Shown: one piece after another, positions 45,050 to 53,952 of the stretch | How positions within the stretch are numbered: the first letter of the stretch is position 1 | Layout of the letters: the number at the start of each line of letters is the position of its first letter | Assembly: GCF_004217315.1 (NCBI RefSeq) | Contig: NZ_SGWR01000001.1 | Coordinates: forward strand, 868,001 to 932,000 | From: Corticibacter populi | Lineage (GTDB): Bacteria; Pseudomonadota; Gammaproteobacteria; Burkholderiales; Burkholderiaceae_C | Reading direction: 5' to 3' | Length of the DNA stretch: 64,000 bases | Position numbers and translations under genes: made by a program | The notes under the pieces: generated by a model | Seen by the model: only the letters and a program-made list of their open reading frames with translations | Told to the model about the DNA's origin: nothing | The model's database searches: none

Positions 45050-45751
45050 TCACTGCACCGCCGACTCGACGTTTTCCAGCGACGTGTGGCGCACGTCCTT
45101 GCCCTTGACCATGAAGACGATCAGCTCGGCCAGGTTCTTGCAATGGTCGCCGATGCGCTCGATCGACTTGGCCAGGAACAGCAGCTCCATGCTCAGCGAG
45201 ATCTTGCGCGGGTCCTCCATCATGTAGGTCACCAGCTTGCGGGTATAGCCCTCGAACTCGCGGTCGATGGCATCGTCCTGCTTGAGGATGTCGACCACGC
45301 TGGAGACGTCCATGCGGGCGAAGGCATCGAGCGCGCGGCGCAGCTGCGTGGCGGCCAGTTCGCCCGAATAGCGCAGATCGATCACCGGCAGGTTGCGCGG
45401 CGCGCCGTCGTCGATGATGGTCTTGATGATGCGGCCCATCTTGTTGGCCTCATCGCCGATGCGCTCGAGATTCGAGGTCGCCTTGGAGATGGCGATCAGC
45501 ATGCGCAAGTCCTTGGCGGTGGGCTGGCGCGTGGCGATGATGGTCGAGAGTTCCGCATCGATTTCGACGTCGAGCTCGTTGACGCGCTCTTCGAGGCGCT
45601 CGATCAGGCTGATCGTATGGGCATCGTAATTCGTCAGGGCATCGATGGCGTACTTGATCTGGGATTCGACCAGGCCGCCCATTTCCATGATGCGTGTCGA
45701 GATGGCAGTGAGTTCCGCCTCGAACTGGGATGACAGGTGTTTGTCGGGCAT
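45050..45751 (-). CDS. phoU: Phosphate signalling complex protein PhoU
   Basis: A 233-residue helical protein made of two three-helix PhoU repeats; metal-site motifs ERIGDEANKMG (first repeat) and ERIGDHCKNLAEL (second repeat) are present. PhoU links the Pst transporter to PhoR and keeps the kinase off in phosphate excess. The ATG at 45751 has GGAG seven bases upstream, better than the TTG 12 bp earlier. It follows pstB by 32 bp. Confidence 0.95.
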   Translation of the reverse strand: MPDKHLSSQFEAELTAISTRIMEMGGLVESQIKYAIDALTNYDAHTISLIERLEERVNELDVEIDAELSTIIATRQPTAKDLRMLIAISKATSNLERIGDEANKMGRIIKTIIDDGAPRNLPVIDLRYSGELAATQLRRALDAFARMDVSSVVDILKQDDAIDREFEGYTRKLVTYMMEDPRKISLSMELLFLAKSIERIGDHCKNLAELIVFMVKGKDVRHTSLENVESAVQ

Positions 45752-45783
45752 TGCGTGCTCCAATCTTGTTGGTGTGTGCCGGC

Positions 45784-46566
45784 TCAGCCGAAGCGGCCGG
45801 TAATGTAGTCTTCCGTTTCCTTGCGCTGCGGCTTGACGAACAGGTCCTTGGTCGGGCCGAACTCGATCAGGTCGCCCAGGTACATGTAGGCCGTGTAGTC
45901 GCTCACCCGCGCGGCCTGCTGCATGTTGTGGGTCACGATGGCCACGGTGTACTCATCCTTGAGTTCCTCGATCAGCTCCTCGATCTTGGCAGTCGAGAGC
46001 GGGTCCAGCGCCGAGCAGGGCTCGTCGAGCAGCAGCACCTCCGGCATCACCGCGACGCCGCGCGCAATGCACAGACGCTGCTGCTGGCCGCCCGACAGGC
46101 CCGAGCCGCTCTGGTGCAGCTTGTCTTTGACCTCGTTCCACAGCGCAGCCTTGCGCAGCGCGCTCTCGACGCGGTCGTCCATCTCCGACTTGGAGAGGCG
46201 CTCGAACAGGCGGACGCCGAAAGCCACGTTGTCATAGACCGACATCGGGAACGGCGTGGGCTTCTGGAACACCATGCCGACGCGCGCACGCACCAGCGCC
46301 ACGTCCAAGTCCCTGGAGAGCAGATTGTCGCCATCGAGCATGATCTCTCCCTCGGCGCGCTGTTCCGGGTACAGCTCGTACATGCGGTTGAAGGTGCGCA
46401 GCAGGGTGGACTTGCCGCAGCCCGACGGGCCGATGAAGGCCGTGACTTTCTTCTCCGGGATTTCCAGCGAGATGTTCTTGAGCGCGTGGAACTTGCCATA
46501 GTAGAAGTTCAGGTTCTTCACGGCGATCTTGGCCGGCTCGGCAGGCTTGATGGTTGCAGTGGTCAT
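45784..46566 (-). CDS. pstB: Phosphate ABC transporter ATP-binding protein PstB
   Basis: A 260-residue ATPase energising phosphate import. Walker [18 protein letters not shown], signature [14 protein letters not shown] and Walker [15 protein letters not shown] are all present, with the PstB-type [18 protein letters not shown]-loop region. The ATG at 46566 gives the normal length and has AAGGAAA upstream. Confidence 0.97.
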   Translation of the reverse strand: MTTATIKPAEPAKIAVKNLNFYYGKFHALKNISLEIPEKKVTAFIGPSGCGKSTLLRTFNRMYELYPEQRAEGEIMLDGDNLLSRDLDVALVRARVGMVFQKPTPFPMSVYDNVAFGVRLFERLSKSEMDDRVESALRKAALWNEVKDKLHQSGSGLSGGQQQRLCIARGVAVMPEVLLLDEPCSALDPLSTAKIEELIEELKDEYTVAIVTHNMQQAARVSDYTAYMYLGDLIEFGPTKDLFVKPQRKETEDYITGRFG

Positions 46567-46633
46567 GAGAGGTTTCCTTGGCGTTTGGCGCGCCGCCGTT
46601 GCGGACGGCACGCCCGATGGGTTGATGTTCGGT

Positions 46634-47524
46634 TTACTTCTGCCGTGTGAAATAGCGCGCCAGAATGTTCAGGCCCAGCACCGCCAGCGTGATGATGAAG
46701 ACACCGGCCCAAGCCAGCTCCTGCCAGTTCTCGTAGGGACTCATGGCGAACTGGAAGATCACCACCGGCAGGCTGGCCATCGGCTGCGACATGTCAGTGC
46801 TCCAGAACTGGTTGTTGAGCGCCGTGAACAGCAACGGCGCCGTCTCGCCCGAGATACGGGCCACCGCCAACAAGATGCCGGTGATCACGCCGGCCTTGGC
46901 CGCACGCAAGGTCACCATCATCACAACCTTCCACTTGGGCGTGCCCAGCGCGTAGGCCGCCTCGCGCAACCCGTTGGGCACCAGCATCAGCATGTTCTCG
47001 GTGGTGCGCAGCACCACCGGAATCACGATCAGCCCCAGCGCCGCCGCCCCCGCATAGGCCGAGAAGCTCTTGAACTGGGTCACGATGACGGCATAGACGA
47101 ACAGGCCGATCACGATGCTCGGCGCCGACAACAGGATGTCGTTGACGAAGCGCGTCAGCGATGCGAGCGGCCCCTTGGGGTTGAATTCCGCCAGGCAAAC
47201 GCCCGCCAGGATGCCGATGGGCGTGGCCACGAAAGTCGCCAGCAGCACCATCACGAAGGAGCCGTACAGTGCATTGGCCAAGCCGCCGAAGTCATTGGGC
47301 GCCGGGGTCGATTGGGTGAAAATGGTGGCGCTCAGGCCGCCCACCCCCAGACGAATGGTCTCCCACAGTATCCACAGCAGCCAGAACACGCCGAAGACCA
47401 TGGCCGCCATCGACAAGGTGATGGCAATCGCGTTGATGCGCTTGCGCCTGGCGAACAGGCTCTGGCGCTCCTGCTGCTTCTCCTGGCGCGCCAGCAGCGC
47501 CGCCGAAGTGCTGGTCTGGTTCAT
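46634..47524 (-). CDS. pstA: Phosphate ABC transporter permease PstA
   Basis: A 296-residue inner-membrane permease with six predicted helices after a charged, Gln- and Arg-rich N-terminal tail. The EAA loop is [20 protein letters not shown]. It forms the phosphate channel with PstC. Its ATG overlaps the pstC stop by 4 bp (ATGA), showing translational coupling. Confidence 0.97.
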   Translation of the reverse strand: MNQTSTSAALLARQEKQQERQSLFARRKRINAIAITLSMAAMVFGVFWLLWILWETIRLGVGGLSATIFTQSTPAPNDFGGLANALYGSFVMVLLATFVATPIGILAGVCLAEFNPKGPLASLTRFVNDILLSAPSIVIGLFVYAVIVTQFKSFSAYAGAAALGLIVIPVVLRTTENMLMLVPNGLREAAYALGTPKWKVVMMVTLRAAKAGVITGILLAVARISGETAPLLFTALNNQFWSTDMSQPMASLPVVIFQFAMSPYENWQELAWAGVFIITLAVLGLNILARYFTRQK

Positions 47525-48555
47525 GATTTCTTCCCCTCATTTTTCTGCAGGCGCAGCAGCATCAGCTTGGAGAGCGTCAGCACCACGAACGTGATGAAGA
47601 ACAGCAGCAGGCCGAGATAGAACAGCGAGGCCTGGTGCAGGCCCTCGCCCGCCTCGGCGAACTCATTGGCCAACGTCGAGGTGATGCTGCTGGCCGCCTC
47701 GAACAGCGAAGCCGAGTTGAGCTGGCTGACGTTGCCGATCACGAAGGTGACAGCCATGGTCTCGCCCAGCGCGCGCCCCAGGCCGAGCATGATGCCGCCA
47801 ACCACGCCGGCCTTGGTGTAGGGCAGCACGACCTTCCACATCACTTCCCAGGTGGTCGAGCCCAACCCATAGGCCGATTCCTTGAGCAGCGCCGGCGTGA
47901 CCTCGAAGACGTCGCGCATCACCGAAGCGATGTACGGAATGATCATGATCGCCAGGATGATGCCGGCCGGCAGAATACCGATACCCATCGGCACGCCGCT
48001 GACCAGTGCACCGAGCACTGGCACATTGCCGAATATGGCCTGCAGCGGCTGCTGGAAGTACTTGACCAGAATCGGTCCGAACACCATCAGGCCCCACATG
48101 CCGTAGACGATGGAAGGCACCGCCGCCAGCAACTCGATGGCCGTGCCCAGCGGACGCTTGAGCCAGTTTGGCGACAGCTCGGTGAGGAAAAGTGCAATAC
48201 CGAAGCTCACCGGCACCGCAATCAGCAGGGCGATGAAAGAAGTCATCAGCGTGCCGTAGATCATCGCCAGGCCGCCGTACTGGTCGAGCACCGGATCCCA
48301 TTCGGCATTGAAGATGAAGCCCAGCCCGAACTCATTGATCGAGGGCCAGGCCGAGATGAACAGCGACACCATGATGCCCAGCAGCAGGCCCAGCGTCAGC
48401 AATGCGGCGCCACGGGCCAGCAGCGTGAACAGAATGTCGGCGGCCTTGCTGGTCTTGCGTTCCGGCGGACCGCTTTGCCCGCCGCTGGCACGCGGTCTCG
48501 GCGCCGCGCGTTCAGGCGCCTGGATGGAGGATTGCACAGTCATGGCATCAGACAC
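47521..48555 (-). CDS. pstC: Phosphate ABC transporter permease PstC
   Basis: A 344-residue permease with a hydrophilic N-terminal extension (about 45 residues) and six helices; the EAA loop is [20 protein letters not shown]. The GTG at 48555 is preferred because AAAGGAA lies six bases upstream; an ATG four codons later is the alternative. It is separated from pstS by 293 bp that carry a strong hairpin. Confidence 0.95.
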   Translation of the reverse strand: MSDAMTVQSSIQAPERAAPRPRASGGQSGPPERKTSKAADILFTLLARGAALLTLGLLLGIMVSLFISAWPSINEFGLGFIFNAEWDPVLDQYGGLAMIYGTLMTSFIALLIAVPVSFGIALFLTELSPNWLKRPLGTAIELLAAVPSIVYGMWGLMVFGPILVKYFQQPLQAIFGNVPVLGALVSGVPMGIGILPAGIILAIMIIPYIASVMRDVFEVTPALLKESAYGLGSTTWEVMWKVVLPYTKAGVVGGIMLGLGRALGETMAVTFVIGNVSQLNSASLFEAASSITSTLANEFAEAGEGLHQASLFYLGLLLFFITFVVLTLSKLMLLRLQKNEGKKS

Positions 48556-48780
48556 GGCGATTCCTTTGATGGACGAAAAAACGATGGGTCAGAATCATGG
48601 GATACGCGCCGCTCGGGCACTTTCATCTCTGGTGAAAACGTGAATATTCCGGGGAACGGCACACGCCATGCGGCATGACCTCCCGCTTGCGGCATGCTGC
48701 CCGGACGGAATCCGGGCGCAGCCATGGCGGCGCATATCGGCATTGTGCGACATGCTAAAAATCCCGCCCCACATGCAAGA

Positions 48781-48825
48781 GGCGATCGGCCGGCGACATG
48801 CAGCTTGCCGCACCAGCCGATCGCC
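48781..48825 (-). other. Intercistronic hairpin between pstS and pstC
   Basis: GGCGATCGGC (48781-48790) and GCCGATCGCC (48816-48825) form a perfect 10-bp inverted repeat around a 25-nt loop that can itself form a small CGGC/GCCG stem. It begins 24 bp after the pstS stop and lacks an adjacent T tract. Its position suggests pstS mRNA stabilisation or partial termination, so that PstS is made in excess over PstCAB. Confidence 0.7.
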
Positions 48826-48848
48826 CCTCCTCCCTCAAACACTCACAC

Positions 48849-49889
48849 TCAGTTCCACTTGATGGCGTTGCCCGAAGCATCCTTGATGTCGGTCGACCAT
48901 TCCTTGCGGATCAGGTCCTTGACGCTATCGGGCAGCGAGACGTAGTCGAGATCGGCAGCGGTCTTGTCGCCCGTCTTGTAGGCCCAGTCGAAGAACTTCA
49001 GCGTGGCCGCAGCCTTCTGGGCATTGTCCTGCTTGGCATGCACCAGGATGTAGGTGGTGGTGGTGATCGGCCAGGCTTCGGCACCAGGCTTGTTGTTCAG
49101 AATCTGGTAGAACGTATTGCTCCAGTCGGCACCAGCAGCGGCAGCCTTGAAGCTGGCTTCACTCGGATGCACGAAGTTGCCATCCTTGTTCTGCAGCTGG
49201 GCGTAGGAAATCTTGTTCTGCTTGGCGTAGGCGTATTCCACGTAGCCGATCGAGCTGGGCAGGCGGCTGACGAACGCTGCCACACCTTCATTGCCCTTGC
49301 CGCCCGCACCGGTAGGCCACTTGACGGCCGTACCCTCGCCCACTTCCTTCTGCCATTCTTCGCTGATCTGGCTCAGATAGTTGGTGAAGCCAAAGGTCGT
49401 GCCAGAGCCGTCGGCGCGGCGCACCACGGCGATCAGGTCATTGGGCAGGCTCACGTCGGGGTTGAGGGCCTTGATGGCCTCGTCGTCCCAGTTGGTGATC
49501 TTGCCCAGATAGATGTTGGCCAGCACTTGGCCGCTCAGGCGCAGCTGACCAGGCTGAATGCCCTGGATGTTCACCACCGGCACGATGCCGCCGACCACGG
49601 TCGGGAACTGCACCAGGCCCTTTTCGGCCAGCGCATCATCCTTGAGCGGCGCATCCGAAGCACCGAAATCGACCGTCTTGGCTTCGATCTGACGCAGACC
49701 GGCACCCGAACCCACCGACTGATAGTTGATGCGCACGCTGGTTTCCTTCTGGTAATCAGCGGCCCACTTGGAATACAACGGGGCCGGGAAGCTGGCGCCA
49801 GCACCGTTGACATCCTGCGCCATGGCGGCAGCGGCCACACCCATGGCCATCACGGAAGCGGCCACTGCACGAAAAACGAATTTGCTCAT
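48849..49889 (-). CDS. pstS: Phosphate ABC transporter substrate-binding protein PstS
   Basis: A 346-residue periplasmic phosphate-binding protein. The signal peptide (about residues 1-24) ends AAAMA before QDVNGAGASFPAPLY, the conserved start of mature PstS. Phosphate-contacting segments include SVGSGAGLRQI, DFGASDAPL and RRADGSGTTFGFTNYL. A Pho box and -10 element lie 39-72 bp upstream. It is the first gene of the pstSCAB-phoU-phoB-phoR cluster. Confidence 0.97.
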   Translation of the reverse strand: MSKFVFRAVAASVMAMGVAAAAMAQDVNGAGASFPAPLYSKWAADYQKETSVRINYQSVGSGAGLRQIEAKTVDFGASDAPLKDDALAEKGLVQFPTVVGGIVPVVNIQGIQPGQLRLSGQVLANIYLGKITNWDDEAIKALNPDVSLPNDLIAVVRRADGSGTTFGFTNYLSQISEEWQKEVGEGTAVKWPTGAGGKGNEGVAAFVSRLPSSIGYVEYAYAKQNKISYAQLQNKDGNFVHPSEASFKAAAAGADWSNTFYQILNNKPGAEAWPITTTTYILVHAKQDNAQKAAATLKFFDWAYKTGDKTAADLDYVSLPDSVKDLIRKEWSTDIKDASGNAIKWN

Positions 49890-49927
49890 CGGTATCCTCT
49901 ATGAAGGTTGGTCATCGAACAGAGCGG

Positions 49928-49961
49928 ACTTTAAGAAGTCTTTGTGACAGCTGCATGACAT
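49928..49961 (-). promoter_or_regulatory. Pho box and -10 element of pstS
   Basis: On the minus strand 49961-49944 reads ATGTCAT GCAG CTGTCAC: half-sites match CTGTCAT at 6 of 7 each, separated by 4 bp. Ten base pairs downstream is TAAAGT (49933-49928), 4 of 6 to the -10 consensus. This is the standard layout of PhoB-activated promoters, and the pstS ATG follows 38 bp later. Confidence 0.85.
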
Positions 49962-50248
49962 AGCAATCGATCCGCAAAATTTTCTGCTCCGCCACCATTT
50001 CATGCCGCCCAACGGCGACATGGCCTCCATCGCTGCCAAAGATTTTCCTCGCCCGGCCCGTGCCAATAGCCACCCCTGCACGCCCGCCCCATGCCCTGTG
50101 AGGCGGAGCATGACAGCCCGCAACGCGGCACATTGAGACCCACCCGCCGACCGGCAGGCAATACCCGATCAAAAAGCTGGGAACTTATGACCCTGATGAA
50201 AACTCAACCATGCACTCACCGAACAAACTCATGTTAGATCAAACACTT
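49962..50248. other. Non-coding spacer between the pst and isc promoters
   Basis: Part of the 549-bp divergent region between pstS and iscR. This middle portion carries no convincing gene, RNA or repeat. It is less GC-rich toward the iscR side, as expected near promoters. Confidence 0.5.
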
Positions 50249-50284
50249 ATTACCCGACAATTTTGATTGGGAATGTGTTATAAT
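50249..50284 (+). promoter_or_regulatory. iscR promoter with IscR type 1-like operator
   Basis: TATAAT at 50279-50284 is a perfect -10 preceded by TGT, giving an extended -10; the -35 position is poor, as expected for an extended -10 promoter. Bases 50249-50274 (ATTACCCGAC, then GATTGGGAAT at the far end) form an imperfect 26-bp inverted repeat with the CCCGAC/GGG core of IscR type 1 sites and cover the -35 region. Bound [2Fe-2S]-IscR would repress here. The iscR ATG follows about 155 bp later. Confidence 0.65.
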
Positions 50285-50438
50285 CCGGGTAAACACTGTG
50301 TCGTGCTTCCATTCATTGACGTTCATCAACGTTGCATGCTGTCTCGGAATGGCGACTATAGGTGAGGTCGGCGCCTTCAAGGTTTGCACCCCTTCCTGGA
50401 AGGTGTTTCTTTCAAAAATGCAATAAAGGAACCCCGCC

Positions 50439-50975
50439 ATGCGACTCACGACAAAAGGCCGCTTTGCTGTCACAGCCATGATCGATCTGGCGCTGCGCGA
50501 AGGCAGCGGTCCCGTCACACTGGCGGCCATCAGTCAGCGCCAGCAGATTTCGCTCTCCTACCTTGAGCAGCTCTTTGGCAAACTGCGCCGCCATCAACTG
50601 GTCGAATCCACCCGTGGGCCTGGCGGCGGCTACACGCTGGCCCGCAAGGCCGAAGATATCACCGTGGCCGACATCATCGTGTCGGTGGACGAGCCCATCG
50701 ATGCCACCCATTGCGGCGGCAAGGAAAACTGCCTGGGCGACGGCCAGCGCTGTATGACCCACGACCTGTGGACCGCGCTGAACCAGCGCATGGTCGAGTT
50801 TCTCGATTCCGTCACGCTCAAGAAGATGGTGGACGAACAACTCGCCAAGGGTGTGCAGATCGAAGATCGCTCGCCGGCGCGGCGCACTATCTCTTCGGCT
50901 CCGGTGGTCAAACCTATCCGAGTCAACGCCCCCAATTCCGTGTTCGCCCTGGGTGGCGCGTTCGCCAAACCCTGA
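50439..50975 (+). CDS. iscR: Fe-S cluster assembly transcriptional regulator IscR
   Basis: A 178-residue Rrf2-family regulator that senses Fe-S status and represses the isc operon when loaded with a [2Fe-2S] cluster. It starts MRLTTKGRFAVTAMIDLALR and has a winged helix-turn-helix (ISQRQQISLSYLEQLFGKLR). Cluster ligands C92, C98, C105 and H108 are in place, with one extra residue between the second and third cysteine relative to Escherichia coli. AAAGGA lies upstream of the ATG. First gene of the isc operon. Confidence 0.96.
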   Translation: MRLTTKGRFAVTAMIDLALREGSGPVTLAAISQRQQISLSYLEQLFGKLRRHQLVESTRGPGGGYTLARKAEDITVADIIVSVDEPIDATHCGGKENCLGDGQRCMTHDLWTALNQRMVEFLDSVTLKKMVDEQLAKGVQIEDRSPARRTISSAPVVKPIRVNAPNSVFALGGAFAKP

Positions 50976-51026
50976 ATTCCGCGGCAACCCTGGGCTGCTA
51001 TCGTTTCCTTCAACAACAATCCCCAT

Positions 51027-52241
51027 ATGACCCCACATCTGCCCATCTATTTCGACTATGGCGCCACAACGCCTGTTGACCCGCGCGTGGTCGATGCGAT
51101 GATTCCCTGGCTGCGCGAGCACTTCGGCAACCCGGCCTCGCGCAGTCATGCCTGGGGATGGGAAGCGGAAGAAGCCGTCGAGACCGCCCGCAAGCAGGTT
51201 GCCGACCTGATCGGCGCCGACCCGCGCGAGATAGTCTGGACCAGCGGTGCCACCGAATCGGACAACTTGGCCATCAAGGGTGCCGCCCACTTCTACAAAA
51301 GCAAGGGCAAGCACCTCATCACCGTCAGGACCGAGCACAAGGCCGTGCTCGACACCATGCGCGAGATGGAGCGCCAGGGCTACGAAGTCACCTATTTGGA
51401 CGTGCAGGAGAACGGCCTGCTCGACCTCGGCGTGCTCGAAGCGGCATTTCGCCCCGACACCTCGCTGCTCTCGGTGATGGCCGTCAACAACGAGATCGGC
51501 GTCATCCAGGACCTGGAGACCATCGGCAACATGTGCCGCGAGCGCGGCATCATCTTCCACGTCGATGCGGCGCAGGCCACTGGCAAGATCGACATCGACC
51601 TCAAAACCCTGCCGGTCGACCTGATGAGCCTGGCCTCGCACAAGACCTACGGACCCAAGGGCATCGGCGCACTCTATGTGCGCCGCAAACCGCGCGTGCG
51701 CATCGAGGCGCAGATGCACGGCGGCGGCCACGAGCGCGGCATGCGCTCGGGCACCTTGCCCACGCACCAGATCGTCGGCATGGGCGAAGCCTACCGCATC
51801 GCCCGCGAGGAGATGGCCAAGGACCGCGCCCACGCCAAGCGCCTGCAGCAGCGCCTGATCGACGGCCTCTCGGACATTGAGCAGGTCTTCATCAACGGCG
51901 ACCTGGAGCGCCGCGTGCCGCACAACCTCAACATCAGCTTCAATTATGTCGAGGGAGAATCGCTGATCATGGGCACCAAGGGCATTGCCGTCTCCTCCGG
52001 TTCGGCCTGTACCTCGGCCAGCCTCGAGCCCAGCTACGTGCTGCGTGCACTCGGCCGCAGCGACGAGCTGGCGCACAGCAGCCTGCGCATGACCTTCGGC
52101 CGCTTCACCACCGACGAGGAAGTGGATTACGCCATCAAGACCATCCGCGAGAATGTCGATCGGCTGCGTGAGCTCAGCCCACTTTGGGAGATGTACAAGG
52201 ACGGCGTGGACATCAGTTCCATCCAGTGGGCTGCCCACTGA
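51027..52241 (+). CDS. iscS: Cysteine desulfurase IscS
   Basis: Pyridoxal-phosphate enzyme that removes sulfur from cysteine for Fe-S clusters and tRNA thiolation. The 404-residue protein has the PLP lysine in SHKTYGPKG (K206) and the persulfide cysteine in [15 protein letters not shown] (C328), both at Escherichia coli numbering. The C-terminal tail [20 protein letters not shown], used for partner docking, is intact. It follows iscR by 51 bp. No strong ribosome-binding site is visible. Confidence 0.97.
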   Translation: MTPHLPIYFDYGATTPVDPRVVDAMIPWLREHFGNPASRSHAWGWEAEEAVETARKQVADLIGADPREIVWTSGATESDNLAIKGAAHFYKSKGKHLITVRTEHKAVLDTMREMERQGYEVTYLDVQENGLLDLGVLEAAFRPDTSLLSVMAVNNEIGVIQDLETIGNMCRERGIIFHVDAAQATGKIDIDLKTLPVDLMSLASHKTYGPKGIGALYVRRKPRVRIEAQMHGGGHERGMRSGTLPTHQIVGMGEAYRIAREEMAKDRAHAKRLQQRLIDGLSDIEQVFINGDLERRVPHNLNISFNYVEGESLIMGTKGIAVSSGSACTSASLEPSYVLRALGRSDELAHSSLRMTFGRFTTDEEVDYAIKTIRENVDRLRELSPLWEMYKDGVDISSIQWAAH

Positions 52242-52269
52242 GGCAGCGCCGCGGCAATCAGGCCAGGCG

Positions 52270-52288
52270 ACATGCCGGAATGGCATGT
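52270..52288 (+). other. Small hairpin between iscS and iscU
   Basis: ACATGCC (52270-52276) and GGCATGT (52282-52288) form a 7-bp stem with a 5-nt loop, 29 bp after the iscS stop, in a 136-bp gap. No T tract follows. It could mark an mRNA processing point, but function is unproven. Confidence 0.45.
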
Positions 52289-52377
52289 GGCGCCAGCGGT
52301 CCGAGGTTGGAAAAATTTGAAATTCGGGAGCAGCAGCCCCACCTGCTGCAACAGCATGAAAAGGCAAGGAGCTTGAT

Positions 52378-52776
52378 ATGGCTTATTCAGAAAAAGTGAT
52401 CGACCACTATGAAAACCCCCGCAACGTTGGCTCATTCGACAAGAGCGACGAGTCGGTCGGCACCGGCATGGTCGGTGCGCCAGCCTGCGGCGACGTGATG
52501 AAGCTGCAGATCAAGGTCAACCCTTCGACCGGCGTCATCGAGGACGCCCGCTTCAAGACCTATGGCTGCGGCTCGGCGATTGCCTCCTCGTCACTGGTGA
52601 CCGAATGGGTCAAGGGCAAGACGCTCGACGAAGCCGCCGCACTGAAGAACAGCGTGATCGCCGAGGAGCTCGCGCTGCCGCCGGTCAAGGTGCACTGCTC
52701 GATTCTGGCTGAGGACGCCATCAAGGCCGCGGTGCAGGATTACCGCACCAAGCAGCAGCAGACCGAAGCCGCCTGA
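52378..52776 (+). CDS. iscU: Fe-S cluster scaffold protein IscU
   Basis: A 132-residue scaffold on which [2Fe-2S] clusters form. Cluster ligands C37, C64 and C107 and the assembly aspartate D39 are present, as is the LPPVK motif (residues 100-104) recognised by HscA. A CAAGGAG site precedes the ATG. Confidence 0.97.
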   Translation: MAYSEKVIDHYENPRNVGSFDKSDESVGTGMVGAPACGDVMKLQIKVNPSTGVIEDARFKTYGCGSAIASSSLVTEWVKGKTLDEAAALKNSVIAEELALPPVKVHCSILAEDAIKAAVQDYRTKQQQTEAA

Positions 52777-52912
52777 CGGCGAATGCGTGCCCGTCATGCC
52801 GTCCTCCCTCCTGCCGTGCACGCACGGCAGGTCATGGTGGTCGCAGCCTTCTTGCGCGTCCGGGGCCAAGCGCCAGCCCCGTTTCGTTGAATTTTCCAGG
52901 AGTTGCAAGTCC

Positions 52913-53236
52913 ATGGCCATTACCCTGACAGAAGCCGCCGCCAAACATGTGAACCGTTACCTCAGCCGACGTGGCAAGGGGGTCGGGGTGCGCCTGGGCG
53001 TCAAGACTACGGGTTGCTCTGGCCTCGCCTACAAGCTGGAATATGTGGACGAGGTCGACGACAACGATCTGGTATTCGAAAACCACGGCATCAAGCTGTT
53101 GATCGACCCCAAGAGCATGGCCTACCTGGATGGCACCGAGCTCGACTTCGTGCGTGAAGGCCTCAGCGAGGGCTTTCGCTTCAACAACCCCAACGAGCGT
53201 GACCGCTGCGGCTGCGGCGAGAGCTTTCGCATCTGA
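52913..53236 (+). CDS. iscA: Iron-sulfur cluster assembly protein IscA
   Basis: A 107-residue A-type carrier with the three conserved cysteines C35, C99 and C101 (TTGCSGLAY and CGCGESF). It passes clusters from IscU to targets, including [4Fe-4S] proteins such as LipA. The ATG at 52913 begins the conserved [20 protein letters not shown] lies upstream at a longish spacing. The gap to iscU is 136 bp. Confidence 0.96.
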   Translation: MAITLTEAAAKHVNRYLSRRGKGVGVRLGVKTTGCSGLAYKLEYVDEVDDNDLVFENHGIKLLIDPKSMAYLDGTELDFVREGLSEGFRFNNPNERDRCGCGESFRI

Positions 53237-53311
53237 TTCCGACGCCGGCCCTGCCCTTGTGCAGCTGCTGGCCGGGATTCTTCCCTCGGCCCTCTCCTGG
53301 CCGGCCCATGC

Positions 53312-53341
53312 GCCGCGGTCCTGTCGCCGCGGCTTTGTTTT
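53312..53341 (+). terminator. Terminator-like hairpin just before hscB
   Basis: GCCGCGG (53312-53318) pairs with CCGCGGC (53327-53333) around an 8-nt loop and is followed by TTTGTTTT (53334-53341). It ends three bases before the hscB start codon. It may terminate part of the iscRSUA transcript or mask the hscB ribosome-binding region, lowering chaperone output. Confidence 0.6.
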
Positions 53342-53344
53342 GCT

Positions 53345-53866
53345 ATGAATCTCCAATCCGACGACTTTGAACTGCTGGGCCTTGTGCAACGCTTCGCGTT
53401 GGACGAGAGCGAATTGGCCGCGCGCTGGAAAGCCTTGCAGGCGCAGGTGCATCCGGACCGCTTCGCCAGTGGTAGCGCGGCGGAGAAGCGCATGGCCATG
53501 CAATGGTCGGTGCGCATCAACGAGGCCTATCAGCGCCTGCGTAAGCCGCTGAGCCGGGCCACCTACCTGTGCGAGCTGCATGGCAGCCCGATCGGCGCGG
53601 AAGACAACACCAGCATGCCACGCCAGTTCCTGATGCAGCAGATGGAATGGCTCGAAGCGCTCGATGATGCCCAGAACGAACAGGACGTGGCGCCACTGGA
53701 GCAGGAGGTCGAAGCGGCCCGCCAGACCACCGTCCGCGAAGTGGCCCGCCTGCTTGATGAATCTGGCGACTGGGCGCAGGCGGCCGAACAGATCCGGGCC
53801 TGGATGTTCCTCGATCGCTTCCAGCAACGGGTGCATGCACGCCGCCAGCAGCTCGCTGACCACTGA
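53345..53866 (+). CDS. hscB: Fe-S assembly co-chaperone HscB
   Basis: A 173-residue J-domain protein. The HPD motif is in AQVHPDRFA (residues 36-38), followed by NEAYQRLRKPLSRATYLCEL and a C-terminal helical domain that binds IscU. It stimulates the HscA ATPase. No ribosome-binding site precedes the ATG at 53345; instead a hairpin and T tract end at 53341. Confidence 0.95.
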   Translation: MNLQSDDFELLGLVQRFALDESELAARWKALQAQVHPDRFASGSAAEKRMAMQWSVRINEAYQRLRKPLSRATYLCELHGSPIGAEDNTSMPRQFLMQQMEWLEALDDAQNEQDVAPLEQEVEAARQTTVREVARLLDESGDWAQAAEQIRAWMFLDRFQQRVHARRQQLADH

Positions 53867-53952
53867 AGATGGGCGGACAGCTGACGCGCAGCCAGCGTCA
53901 TTGCCCCGCGCCGAATTAGGACCGACACGATTTTGACCGGAAAGAGCCAACC

